From Mangrovicoccus sp049603835 (GTDB lineage Bacteria; Pseudomonadota; Alphaproteobacteria; Rhodobacterales; Rhodobacteraceae), in contig JBMYSZ010000008.1 of the NCBI GenBank assembly GCA_049603835.1, forward strand, positions 1-64,000: 64,000 bases of DNA, written 5' to 3'. The notes below the pieces were generated by a model. The model saw nothing but the letters and a program-made list of their open reading frames with translations, searched no databases and was not told where the DNA came from. Numbering within the stretch: position 1 is the first letter of the stretch; every line of letters starts with the position of its first letter. This document shows, piece by piece, positions 49,572 through 59,400 of this stretch. Both the position numbers and the translations under genes were made by a program.

Positions 49572-50966
49572 ATGACCGCAACCCGTACCGAAACCGATAG
49601 TTTCGGCCCGCTCGAAGTCCCCACCGATAAATATTGGGGCGCCCAAACTCAGCGCAGCATCATGAATTTCCCAATCGGCTGGGAAAAGCAGCCGGTATAT
49701 ATCGTGCGCGCATTGGGTGTGATCAAAAAAGCCTGTGCCGAGGCGAATAAATCCCTGAAAAACATGGAGCCGGAAATCGCGGATGCGATTATGGAAGCGG
49801 CAGGCGAAGTGATCGAGGGTAAGCTCGATGATAACTTCCCGCTGGTTGTCTGGCAGACCGGTTCGGGCACCCAGTCGAATATGAACGCCAATGAGGTCAT
49901 CGCCAACCGCGCGATTGAGATCTTGGGCGGCGAGATCGGCTCGAAAAGCCCGGTTCACCCGAACGACCACTGCAATATGGGGCAGTCGTCGAATGACACT
50001 TTCCCGACTGCGATGCATATCGCAACTGCGATGCAAGCGCGGGATATTCTGCTGCCGGGGATGAAAAAGCTCCATAAAGAGCTGAAGGCGAAGTCGAAAG
50101 AGTTCAAAGACATCATCAAAATCGGCCGCACCCATACCCAGGATGCGACCCCGCTGACCCTGGGCCAGGAATTCTCTGGCTATGCGCATCAGCTGAAAAA
50201 AGGCATCGAGCGCGTCGAAGCCTGCCTGCCCGATATCTATGAGCTGGCCCAAGGCGGCACGGCTGTGGGCACTGGGCTGAACACCAAGCGCGGCTGGGCG
50301 GAAATGGTTGCGGGCAATATCGCCGCCATCACCGATCTGCCATTTGAGACCGCACCGAACAAATTCGAAGCTCTGGCCGCCCATGATGCCATGGTTGCCA
50401 TGTCCGGCGCTTTGAAAACCGTTGCGGCAAGCCTGTTCAAAATCGCCAATGACATCCGTCTACTGGGCTCTGGCCCGCGTTGCGGCCTGGGCGAGCTGAT
50501 GCTGCCGGAAAATGAGCCGGGCAGCTCGATCATGCCTGGCAAGGTCAATCCGACCCAATGTGAAGCCATGACCCAGGTTTGCGCCCATGTAATCGGCAAT
50601 GACGCGGCTGTTGGCTTTGCCGGTTCTCAGGGCCATTTCGAGCTGAATGTTTATAAGCCGATGATGGCCTATAATGTTCTGCAATCCATGCAGCTGATCG
50701 GCGATGCCTGCTCGGCCTTCACCGATAACTGCGTCTCGGGCATCCAAGCCAATACCGACCGGATCGAAAAGCTGATGCGCGAAAGCCTGATGCTGGTGAC
50801 CGCTCTAGCGCCGACCATCGGCTATGACAACGCCACCACCGTTGCCAAAACCGCGCATAAAAACGGCACCACGCTGAAGGAAGAGGCCATCGCTCTGGGC
50901 TTTGTGGATGAGAAAACCTTTGACGAGGTTGTCCGCCCCGAACAGATGATCGGCCCGAAATCCTAA
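49572..50966 (+). CDS. fumC: Fumarate hydratase class II
   Basis: The 464-residue enzyme has the fumarase/aspartase signature GSSIMPGKVNPTQCEA, the TGSGTQSNMNANEV segment and NDTFPTAMHIA. It hydrates fumarate to malate in the TCA cycle. GGAGG-like sequence stands before the ATG. It is preceded by sspB at about 100 bp. Confidence 0.96.
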   Translation: MTATRTETDSFGPLEVPTDKYWGAQTQRSIMNFPIGWEKQPVYIVRALGVIKKACAEANKSLKNMEPEIADAIMEAAGEVIEGKLDDNFPLVVWQTGSGTQSNMNANEVIANRAIEILGGEIGSKSPVHPNDHCNMGQSSNDTFPTAMHIATAMQARDILLPGMKKLHKELKAKSKEFKDIIKIGRTHTQDATPLTLGQEFSGYAHQLKKGIERVEACLPDIYELAQGGTAVGTGLNTKRGWAEMVAGNIAAITDLPFETAPNKFEALAAHDAMVAMSGALKTVAASLFKIANDIRLLGSGPRCGLGELMLPENEPGSSIMPGKVNPTQCEAMTQVCAHVIGNDAAVGFAGSQGHFELNVYKPMMAYNVLQSMQLIGDACSAFTDNCVSGIQANTDRIEKLMRESLMLVTALAPTIGYDNATTVAKTAHKNGTTLKEEAIALGFVDEKTFDEVVRPEQMIGPKS

Positions 50967-50985
50967 GGCCAAAGCGATTAGGTCC

Positions 50986-51003
50986 GGGTCCCGAAGCGGG
51001 CCC
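50986..51003 (+). terminator. Possible fumC terminator hairpin
   Basis: GGGTCC and GGGCCC pair with one wobble around CGAAGC, 20 bases after the fumC stop. The U-rich tail is weak. Confidence 0.4.
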
Positions 51004-51127
51004 GCGATCTGTCCTTGCGATTTGATCGCGCGACATGACCGTAAGGGGGCGCATTGCAGTGCCCTCTTGCATGCTAGGGGCAAAAGCCACAAAATCGACC
51101 CATCGGAGCCCGAGCCAGGAGCCCATA

Positions 51128-51325
51128 ATGGCCGATAAGCCCATCAGTCTTTCGAAATTCCGCAAGGCCCGCGCGCGCTCGGATGCCCGCGCCAAAGCCG
51201 ATGCCAATGCGGTGAAATTCGGACGAACCAAGGCGGAAAAAGCCCAAGAAAAGGCCGAAACCGAGACCGCAAAGCGCCAACTTGAAGCGCATAAGCGCGA
51301 GGATGACCGGCGTGACCCCTCCTAG
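51128..51325 (+). CDS. DUF4169-family small charged protein
   Basis: The 65-residue protein is a highly charged helix (KPISLSKFRKARARSDARAKADANAVKFGRTKAEK) as in DUF4169 proteins of alphaproteobacteria. It overlaps the next gene by 23 bases, an association often seen for these two families. The start at MADKPIS was chosen because it opens the family's conserved region. Function unknown. Confidence 0.75.
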   Translation: MADKPISLSKFRKARARSDARAKADANAVKFGRTKAEKAQEKAETETAKRQLEAHKREDDRRDPS

Positions 51326-51575
51326 CGGGCGGCCGCGCAAACATTCGGTCCTGCTTCAAGGGCACCAAACCAGCGTGTCTTTAGAGGACGAGTTTTGGCA
51401 GGCTTTTCAGGATATCGCCGCCCAAAAAGGGCTATCGCTGAATGCTTTGGCGGCGCAAATCGATGAGGCCCGCGGGATAGAGGCCGGTTTGGCCTCGGCC
51501 ATTCGCGTGTATGTTTTGCGCCACTATCAGGCTCAGCTTGCGGCGGAACTTGTTGATCCGCAGTCCAACGGCTAA
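51303..51575 (+). CDS. Ribbon-helix-helix domain protein
   Basis: The 90-residue product carries a ribbon-helix-helix fold: RKHSVLLQGHQTSVSLEDEFWQAFQDIAAQKGLSLNALAAQID. It probably binds DNA. It overlaps the DUF4169 gene and is followed 13 bases later by the glycosyltransferase trio, so it may be part of the same transcript. Confidence 0.8.
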   Translation: MTGVTPPSGRPRKHSVLLQGHQTSVSLEDEFWQAFQDIAAQKGLSLNALAAQIDEARGIEAGLASAIRVYVLRHYQAQLAAELVDPQSNG

Positions 51576-51588
51576 GCCTGCCGCAACT

Positions 51589-52701
51589 ATGGCAGAACTA
51601 TCGATCATCTCCCTTGCCGGGTTCACCCTCCCCGAAACCAGCGGGCTTGCGCGCCAGCATGTGCGCCCGCCTGCGCGCCGCAATGCGCATTATCTGGAAC
51701 GCTATGATCGCAGCACGCTTTTCTATGATTGCGTCTATCAATCCGATCGGGCGGGATATCTGCTGACGGCGCCGCGTTTTCTTAATCTCTGGCCGCAGGT
51801 GAAAACCGGCCTGCGGCGGGGGGGCGAGCGCCTGCGCCTGCGGCGGATCCGGTCGGGCAAATATGAGCAGCTCTGGATCCCTGGCCCGGCTGAGCCGCTG
51901 AGCCTGACCCTGAATGGCACTGACTATCCCCTGACCGCGCGCCCGGATCTGTCGCAAAGCTTTGCAGGGCTCAACTGTGCCGTGACCATGAACAAAGATA
52001 ACGACCCGGCCTGGATCCGTGATTGGGCCCGTTATCACATCAAAACCCATGGGCTAGAGGCGGTGCTGATCTTCGATAATGGCTCTACCGCTTATGGGCT
52101 GGATCAGCTGGGCGAGGCCTTGGCCGATTTGCCGGGGCTGCGCCGGGTCGTGCTGGCCTCAGCTCCCTATCCCTATGGCCCGCGCGATAGTGGCAAAGGC
52201 TTTGAGGTGCGGCCGAAATTCCTACAACCGGCGATGCTAAATCTCGCGCGCTGCGATCTGCTGCGCCGGGCGCGCGTGGTGCTGAATGTGGATATTGACG
52301 AGCTGGTGCTCAAACGCGGCGCGGATACGGTGTTTGACGCCTGCGCCAAAACCCGGCTCAAAGCCCTGCATCTGCCCGGCCAATGGGCCTATCCCGAAGC
52401 GATGGAACAAGGCCCAGCCGGTCACGCAGCCCATATTTGGCGCGTCTCCGGCAAAGCTTCGAACCCCAAATGGGCCGGGATCCCAGGTCAGGGTCTTAGC
52501 CATTTCGGTTGGTTCGTGCATCATCTAGGGGGCGAGCTTTTCCGGCTATTGCCCAAGCGCCATGATCTGGAATTCGTGCATTGCCGCGGCACCTCGACCG
52601 GTTGGAAAGGCACAAGATTTCAACAGCCCGGCGAGATGACCCGCGATCCAGAGCTGGTTGCATTGATGGCAGAAAGTTTTTCCCCAGGAGAGGCTGAATG
52701 A
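51589..52701 (+). CDS. Glycosyltransferase, GT92/GT2-like, copy 1 of 3
   Basis: The 370-residue protein has AVTMNKDNDPAWIRDWARYH, VLIFDNGSTAYGLDQL and a nucleotide-sugar DxD site in VVLNVDIDELVL. This matches the GT92/DUF23-like glycosyltransferase group. A C-terminal FVHCRGTSTGWKGTRF block recurs in both following genes. No membrane helix or signal peptide is seen, so it works in the cytoplasm, perhaps on surface polysaccharide. It overlaps the second copy by ATGA. Confidence 0.8.
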   Translation: MAELSIISLAGFTLPETSGLARQHVRPPARRNAHYLERYDRSTLFYDCVYQSDRAGYLLTAPRFLNLWPQVKTGLRRGGERLRLRRIRSGKYEQLWIPGPAEPLSLTLNGTDYPLTARPDLSQSFAGLNCAVTMNKDNDPAWIRDWARYHIKTHGLEAVLIFDNGSTAYGLDQLGEALADLPGLRRVVLASAPYPYGPRDSGKGFEVRPKFLQPAMLNLARCDLLRRARVVLNVDIDELVLKRGADTVFDACAKTRLKALHLPGQWAYPEAMEQGPAGHAAHIWRVSGKASNPKWAGIPGQGLSHFGWFVHHLGGELFRLLPKRHDLEFVHCRGTSTGWKGTRFQQPGEMTRDPELVALMAESFSPGEAE

Positions 52702-53816
52702 GTTTTCTGCATATAGACCGGCTGACCGGCTTAGCTCTGCCAGAAAATAGCGAAATCTGCCGCGACTATCGTCTGGAGCCGGAAAAACAGACGCCGGGAT
52801 TTCGGGCAGCTTATGACCAGCGCACGCTTATCTATGATGCGGTCCGCATATCGCCCCAATGGGTGATGATCACCACGCCTCGGCTGTTTAATCTAAAGCC
52901 CCTGGTGCTCAGCGGATTGGAAATCGACGGCAAAAAGGTCAAAGCCTGGCAACGCATCCACCGCATATTTAAACGCTGCGAGGTGATCTTTTGCCGAAGC
53001 TCCGGGCAAAGCCTGTCCATTGCCGGGATACCAGGACAACTGCCCATCCGCGCCGGTCTGCGTCAGCATTTTGCTGGGCTCAATGGCGCAACTTTTATGA
53101 ATTACAATAACCAGATTGACTGGATCCAGGATTGGGCCGCCTATCATGTGGCGGCCCATGACCTGCAATCTCTGGTGATTTTCGACAATTTTTCAGACGC
53201 TTACAGCCTCGAAGAGCTGGGCCAAGGCTTGGCTGATATTTCTGGGCTACAGTCGGTAGCGATTATCGCCGCGCCTTTCCCCTATGGCCCGCCGCAAGGG
53301 CATCAAAACCATTGGTTTTGGGGCCGGACAACTTTTATGTTCCTGCAACAAGCTTTGCTCAATCTCGCCCGCGGCGATATGTTTGCCGATGCCCGTGCCG
53401 TGCTAAATGCCGATCCTGATGAGCTTATTTTTTCCCAAGCAGGGCATAAGCTTTTCGATGCGGCTGTTGCACAGCGCCATCGCATGATCAAAATCCATGG
53501 CAGTTGGGTCTTCCCCCAGGACGGCACGCCAATGCCCGCGCCGCATCACTTGCACCAATTCCGCGCCGAGCCGAATAAGAAATGCAATCAGAAATGGGCG
53601 GCGGCGCCATCTGGCGCCATGAGCCGACTGGGCTGGGATGTGCATGTGATGGGGGGCGCTTTGGTCAAGCTGATCGCGAAAGATGACCGGTTTGAGCTTT
53701 TGCATTGCCGGGGCACCAATACAGGCTGGAAGGCCAAGCGCTATGACTTGCCCAAAACGCAACGCCAAGACCCGGCTATAACTCAGGTGATGAAACAGTA
53801 TTTTCCCAATGCGTGA
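52698..53816 (+). CDS. Glycosyltransferase, GT92/GT2-like, copy 2 of 3
   Basis: The 372-residue paralogue shares the layout of its neighbours: FMNYNNQIDWIQDWAAYH, LVIFDNFSDAYSLEEL and AVLNADPDELIF, where the DxD reads DPD. It is the most diverged copy: the first motif has N in place of K/S-K, and its central region is richer in His, Gln and Lys. The shared C-terminal HCRGTNTGWKAKRY block is intact. Overlaps both neighbours, so the three are made together. Divergence suggests different donor or acceptor use. Confidence 0.8.
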   Translation: MSFLHIDRLTGLALPENSEICRDYRLEPEKQTPGFRAAYDQRTLIYDAVRISPQWVMITTPRLFNLKPLVLSGLEIDGKKVKAWQRIHRIFKRCEVIFCRSSGQSLSIAGIPGQLPIRAGLRQHFAGLNGATFMNYNNQIDWIQDWAAYHVAAHDLQSLVIFDNFSDAYSLEELGQGLADISGLQSVAIIAAPFPYGPPQGHQNHWFWGRTTFMFLQQALLNLARGDMFADARAVLNADPDELIFSQAGHKLFDAAVAQRHRMIKIHGSWVFPQDGTPMPAPHHLHQFRAEPNKKCNQKWAAAPSGAMSRLGWDVHVMGGALVKLIAKDDRFELLHCRGTNTGWKAKRYDLPKTQRQDPAITQVMKQYFPNA

Positions 53817-54939
53817 CCTCAACCCCGCTATCGAGCTTATCGACACGACTGCATTACTATTGCCCAAAGACGGCCCGCTGCGCCGGGATTATACCCGCCC
53901 CGCCGCGCGCCGCAGCGACTATTATTTGCAGACCTATGACGCCCATACGGTGGTCTATGATTGTGTCTATCTACCGGTTGAACGCGGCTATCTGATCACC
54001 GCGCCCCGTTTCTTGAATCTCTGGCGTCCGTTTCGCCAGAGTTTAGAACTTGACGGTCAGCCCGTGGCCAAAGTCTGGCGTCGCACTTGGCTGCGCTGCG
54101 AACAGGTCTTCATCCCCGCACGGGAAGGCGCAGAGCTTAGCACTGAACTCGCCGGCATCCGCTATCCCCTGCCCGCGCGCCCCAGCCAAGCCGCTCGCTT
54201 TGCCGGAATGAATGTGCAAGTGGCGGTCAGCAAGAATAACCATCTCAGTTGGATCCGGGATTGGGCGCAATATCATCAGCGTGAACATGGGCTCGAAGGC
54301 GTGGTCGTTTTCGATAATGGCTCCACCGACTATAGCGCCGAGGATCTGCGCGCGACCCTGACCGAGGTCGACGGGCTGAAAGCGGGCCTGGTCATCTCCG
54401 CCCCCTTCCCCTATGGCCCGGCTGATAAATCTGGCCGTTTCGATGTGAGCCCGCGCTTTTTCCAATCGGCCATGCTGAACCTGGCGCGCCGCGATGCCCT
54501 ATCCCAGGCGCGCGCGGTGCTGAGCATCGATATTGATGAAATGGTCCTGCCGGTTTTGGGCGATACGGTCTTTGACGCGGCTGCGCGTCATCCGCTAGGC
54601 ATGATCACTTTGGCGGGCAATTGGGCCTATCCCAGTGCCGATACCGAAGGCCCTGCTCCCCAAAGCGCCCATATTTACCGGGCGGATCCAGACCGGAAAT
54701 GCAACCGTAAATGGGCTATGGCCCCGCAAGGCTTCATGGCGCGGGTCTTTGGCTGGGCCGTGCATCAGGTGGGCGGGATTTTGCAAAATCTCTTCACCAC
54801 CCAAAGCCGTTTTCGCTTTATCCATTGCCGCGCCTGCTCCACCGGGTGGAAACGCGGCCGGTTCAAATGGCCCAAGCCCCTGGTTCGCTCCGATCAGGTC
54901 GCGCGGCTCATGGCGAAAAATTTCGGGCCCGGCTCTTAG
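53809..54939 (+). CDS. Glycosyltransferase, GT92/GT2-like, copy 3 of 3
   Basis: The 376-residue paralogue has VAVSKNNHLSWIRDWAQYH, VVVFDNGSTDYSAEDL and AVLSIDIDEMVL, closest to copy 1 in its metal site and in the opening region. The C-terminal FIHCRACSTGWKRGRF block is present. It overlaps copy 2 at its start and the convergent ccdA gene at its end by four bases. The trio has arisen by tandem duplication. Confidence 0.8.
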   Translation: MRDLNPAIELIDTTALLLPKDGPLRRDYTRPAARRSDYYLQTYDAHTVVYDCVYLPVERGYLITAPRFLNLWRPFRQSLELDGQPVAKVWRRTWLRCEQVFIPAREGAELSTELAGIRYPLPARPSQAARFAGMNVQVAVSKNNHLSWIRDWAQYHQREHGLEGVVVFDNGSTDYSAEDLRATLTEVDGLKAGLVISAPFPYGPADKSGRFDVSPRFFQSAMLNLARRDALSQARAVLSIDIDEMVLPVLGDTVFDAAARHPLGMITLAGNWAYPSADTEGPAPQSAHIYRADPDRKCNRKWAMAPQGFMARVFGWAVHQVGGILQNLFTTQSRFRFIHCRACSTGWKRGRFKWPKPLVRSDQVARLMAKNFGPGS

Positions 54940-55688
54940 CCGAGCTGCGCCAGGAAGGGGAATTTTTCAAGCAACCACCAGGAAATAGCGGTGAAATCGC
55001 CGGTGATGAGCGCCAGCCCAACCAGCAGCAAAAGCACCCCCATAGCCCGCTCGATCACCTTCATATGCCGCTTAAACCAGGCCATCAGCCCGCCTGCGCG
55101 ATCCATATAAAGCGCCACACCCAGGAAAGGCAGCCCAAGTCCAAGCGCATAGACCGCCAGCAAAGTCGTGCCACGGGCAATAGAGGCATCTTGCGCCGCT
55201 AAGGCCAATATCGCCCCAAGCTGCGGCCCGATACAGGGCGTCCAGCCAAAGGCAAAAGCCAGCCCCAAGACATAAGCGCCAAAAGCCGATCCGCCCTGAT
55301 CCCCGGCATCCAAGCGCGCTTCTTGGTCAAGGATCGGAATGCGGATGATATGCAGGAAATGCAGCCCGAAAATCACCACCACACCGCCTGCAATACGGGT
55401 GAAGAGCATCTGATTTTGCAGGAAAAACGCCCCAAAAGCAGAGGCCGCAAAGCCCAAGAATAAGAAAACGGTCGATAGGCCCAGCACAAAAAACAGCGCC
55501 GCTAAGAAAGCTTTGCCGCGCGCGCCTTCAGCCTTGCCCATATCCGACACCGAAATCCCGCTCATATAGGCCAGATATGGCGGCACAATCGGCAAAACAC
55601 ATGGCGATAGGAAGGACAAAAGCCCCGCCACCAGCGCCACCATCATCGCAGGCAAAAGCCCCGCATCAAAGAGATCAATTCCGAACAT
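54936..55688 (-). CDS. ccdA: CcdA-type cytochrome c biogenesis / thiol-electron transporter
   Basis: The 250-residue protein has six membrane helices and the two CcdA cysteine motifs, LLSFLSPCVLPIVPPYLAYMSG and FGWTPCIGPQLGAIL. It moves reducing equivalents from cytoplasmic thioredoxin to periplasmic thiol proteins needed for haem attachment to cytochrome c. It overlaps the end of the glycosyltransferase trio by four bases on the opposite strand. Confidence 0.93.
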   Translation of the reverse strand: MFGIDLFDAGLLPAMMVALVAGLLSFLSPCVLPIVPPYLAYMSGISVSDMGKAEGARGKAFLAALFFVLGLSTVFLFLGFAASAFGAFFLQNQMLFTRIAGGVVVIFGLHFLHIIRIPILDQEARLDAGDQGGSAFGAYVLGLAFAFGWTPCIGPQLGAILALAAQDASIARGTTLLAVYALGLGLPFLGVALYMDRAGGLMAWFKRHMKVIERAMGVLLLLVGLALITGDFTAISWWLLEKFPFLAQLG

Positions 55689-55888
55689 ATCCCCTCCTAG
55701 CCCTATTGCGGACCTAGGTCACCTCCCTGTGTCTCACAACTGCGTGGCGCAGTGTAATAATCGCTCAAATTCGGGCCGCAGTGCCAGCGACGGTATTGAG
55801 CAAGGATTTCTCGATAGCCTATAGATTTTAGTGCTAAACCCTACCACAGGCGCTTTTCGCCGCCAGAATCAGGCGATAGATTACCCCT

Positions 55889-56131
55889 ATGACAGATCAT
55901 TTTCCCCATGCTAGCGTGGATGCGCTCGGCCTGCTATGCCCCTTGCCGGTGCTGAAAGCCCGCAAACGCCTTTCCGAAATGGCGCCGGGCGAAATCCTTG
56001 AACTGCTGACCGATGATCCGGCCTCGCAAATCGATGTGCCGCATTATTGCCAGGAATCGGGGCAAACACTTCTGGATGCCGCTGACACCGATAAGGGCTT
56101 CCGTTTTTTGATCCAAAAGCCCGGCGCTTAA
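55889..56131 (+). CDS. tusA: TusA-family sulfurtransferase
   Basis: The 80-residue protein has the full TusA pattern VDALGLLCPLPVLKARKRL with the catalytic Cys-Pro-x-Pro. The ending is LLDAADTDKGFRFLIQK. It relays persulfide sulfur between enzymes. It provides a contrast to the degenerate TusA-like gene at 32.4-32.6 kb, which lacks this cysteine. Confidence 0.9.
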   Translation: MTDHFPHASVDALGLLCPLPVLKARKRLSEMAPGEILELLTDDPASQIDVPHYCQESGQTLLDAADTDKGFRFLIQKPGA

Positions 56132-56450
56132 CACCGCCAAGCTCCCAAAGCTTGATCTCGGAGCCGCCATCGCTTGCGCCCAATTCTCCAAGAGCTGGCG
56201 CCTTGCCCAGAAAATTTGCGGAGGGTCCACGCAGTGGAAACCGTCAATTTACTGGATAAGGGGACAGGTTTTGGAAAATTAGGGCCAAGAGATGGAGGGT
56301 CTCAGATCAAGCGCTTTGATCTTGGTGAGCCGGAGCAAATCCAACCTCAAAAAATCTCCAAACCGCTGCCGGAATCGCCAGAAAGCTGCAGGGATCCCGT
56401 AAAAGACGTGCGGGCCCCAAAGGGCCCGCTCCGTTTGATCAATAATCAGC
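56132..56450. other. Gap between tusA and rne with rne terminator
   Basis: No gene is visible in this 319-bp gap between convergent genes. A strong GC hairpin near its right end is described separately; the remainder shows no recognised element. Confidence 0.5.
56410..56429 (-). terminator. Intrinsic terminator of rne
   Basis: GCGGGCCC and GGGCCCGC pair perfectly over 8 bp around a four-base loop. On the minus strand it is followed by ACGTCTTTTAC, a modest T tract, 22 bases after the rne stop. Confidence 0.7.
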
Positions 56451-59400
56451 TCACGATCCCATGGACCACCAGCCACGCCGTTTCGGCTTTGGCGGTTCTG
56501 CCGGTGCATCGGCCACGGTTTCCAAGACAGGCTCTTCTTCTGGAGCGCTATCTTCCGTTGGGGCGTCTTCGGTGCTTTCAGCCTCAGCAACTTCAGGCTC
56601 AGAACTTTCCTCGGATTTGGGCTCGGCTTCAACCACAGCCTCAGCCGCGATTTCCGACGTTTCTTCCGCCGCAGCTTCGGGTTCTGCGATCTCCTCAGAG
56701 GTCGCGGGCGCTTCTACGCTTGGCTGATCCGCTTCCGCAGCTTCCGCAGCTTCCGCAGAAATGGGCGCTTCTTCAACCGCGCTGTCTACTTCGCTTGGCG
56801 GCGCTTCGCTCGAAACAGCCTCTTCAGCCGGTGTTTCAGCCGGCGCGTTTTCGTCAGTTTGCTCCGAGGCTTCCGGCGCGGTTGCCTCTGCTGGCTCAGG
56901 GCTTGCCTCCGTAGCAGTAGCTTCCACCGCCTCTACAGCGCTTTCATCCTCAGGCGCGTCAGCATCAGCTGCGGTCGCGGTTTCACCATCTGCGTCTTCG
57001 CGGGTCGCTTGGCGATCGCCACCATTGCCGCCACCACGACGGCCACGCCCCCCACGACGGCGGCGGCGGCGGGTTTCGCCATTGCCGGATTTCGCCGAAC
57101 TCTCATCCGAGCTCTCGGCTTCCCCGGACTCTTCGCCTTCCCCATCGGATTTGGCATCGCTAGAGCTTTCCTGCCCATCTGCATCACTACCCCGACGACG
57201 ACGGCGGCGGCGGCGCTTCTTAGGCTGCTCCTGCTCGTCCTCATTGCTCGGATCTGCTTCGGCCTCCTCGGCTTCGACAATCTCTGCTTCGATCTCCGCC
57301 TCTGGCTCCGGCTCGCTGAAATCCGTCATATCTACCGACACTACCGGCGTTGTCGCCTCAATCACCCGGCTTGCCGTGCGGAACCGCTCCATGGTGAAAT
57401 CCGGGCTGACCAAATGCGGATCCGCTTCGATACGCACCGACAAACCATAGCGCTGCTCGATATTCGCGATATGAGCGCGTTTCTGGTTCATCAGATAATT
57501 GCAGATCTGGACCGGAACCTTGACCAGCACCTCGCGCGAGCGGCGGCGCACGCCTTCTTCCTCGATCTGGCGCAGGATCGACAGACCCAAACTATCCTCG
57601 GACCGGATCAGCCCCGTGCCGTGACAGGCCGGGCAAGGCTGGGTCGAGGCTTCGATCATCCCCGGCCGCAAACGTTGGCGCGACATTTCCATCAGGCCAA
57701 AGCCCGAAATGCGCCCCACCTGGATCCGGGCACGGTCGCTTTTCAGCTTGTCCTTGAAGCGCTTTTCAACGGCAGCGTTGTTTTTACGCTCTTCCATATC
57801 GATGAAGTCGATCACGATCAGACCGGCCAAATCGCGCAGGCGCAATTGGCGAGAAATCTCATCCGCTGCTTCAAGATTGGTGTTCAGCGCGGTTTGCTCG
57901 ATCGAGCCTTCTTTAGTCGCCTTGCCCGAGTTCACATCGATGGCAACCAAAGCTTCGGTCACGCCGATCACAATATAGCCACCGGATTTCAGCTTCACCG
58001 TCGGGTTGAACATGCCGTCAAGATAGCTGTCCACCTGATGGCGTGCGAATAGCGGCAGCGGATCCGTATATTGCTGCACATTTTTCGCATGGGATGGCAT
58101 GATCATTTTCATGAAGTCCTTAGCGTTGCGATAGCCCGCCTCGCCTTCGACCAGCACTTCTTCGATTTCGCGGCTATAAAGGTCGCGGATCGAGCGTTTG
58201 ATCAGGTCACCTTCTTCATAGATCTTCGCAGGCGCGACGGATTTCAGCGTCAACTCGCGGATCTGTTCCCACATGCGTTGCAGATATTCGTAATCACGCT
58301 TGATCTCGGATTTGGTGCGCTTGGCCCCTGCAGTCCGCACGATCAGGCCTGCGCCCTCTGGCACATCCAATTCAGTTGCGATTTGCTTTAGCTTCTTGCG
58401 ATCCGCCGCATTGGTGATTTTGCGGGAAATCCCGCCACCGCGCGCGGTATTCGGCATCAAAACGCAATAGCGGCCCGCCAGCGATAGATAAGTGGTCAGC
58501 GCCGCGCCTTTATTGCCCCGCTCTTCCTTGACCACCTGCACCAGCAGGATTTGACGAACCTTAATGACTTCTTGGATCTTATACCGACGTGGGCGCGGTT
58601 TACGCGGGCGGCGCACCTCGGCCTCGATATCGTCATCGGCCACATCTTCGATTTCGTCATCACGGGCGCTGAAATCGCTTTTAGAGCTATCTTCATCCTC
58701 GTCTGCGTCATCCTCATCAGAGGCGTCGCTGTCAGCGTCAGAGCCATCAGTGTCTGTGGTCTCGGTATCTTCATCAGCTTCAGCTTCGACTGCATCTTCC
58801 GAAGTCTCTGCCTCTTGCGTCTCTGCCTCTGCCTCTGCCTCTGCTTCGACTTCTGCGGTTGCCTCGGCTTCGACCGGCTCAGCGTCTGTCGCGGCTTCTG
58901 CCTCTGCAACAGGGGCGTCCTCTGCGGTGCTTTCTGCCGCGACTTCTACCGGAGCTTCCACGGAAGTTTCTTCGGCGGCAGCTTCTGGGGTCTCCGCGAC
59001 CGGTGCTTCCGCCTCAGCTTCGATTTCTGGTGCGGCTTCTGCAGTTTCTGCCTCATTGGAAGCATCAGCGCTTGGTGCCTCTTCGGCGGATTCAGCTTCT
59101 GCTTCTGCCTCGACCTCAGAGGGGTCTTTCGATGTCACGATATCCGACGGGCCAGAGGCCAGCATGATTTTCGGCGTATCGCTATCGTCTTCGCCTTCGG
59201 TCTCCGGCTCAGAACTATCGCTTTCTGGCGCTTCATCAGCGGGCGTTTCAGGCGCCGCCTCGGCCTCATCACTCACTTCTTCAGGCGCCGCTTCGTCAGT
59301 TGCGTGCTCTGCTTCAGTGATCTCGGTCGTTTCGGTTGGCGCTTCGGCCTCTTCCGCTACGCTTTCGACAGTGTCTTCGACCGCAGCCTCTTGCACAGTC

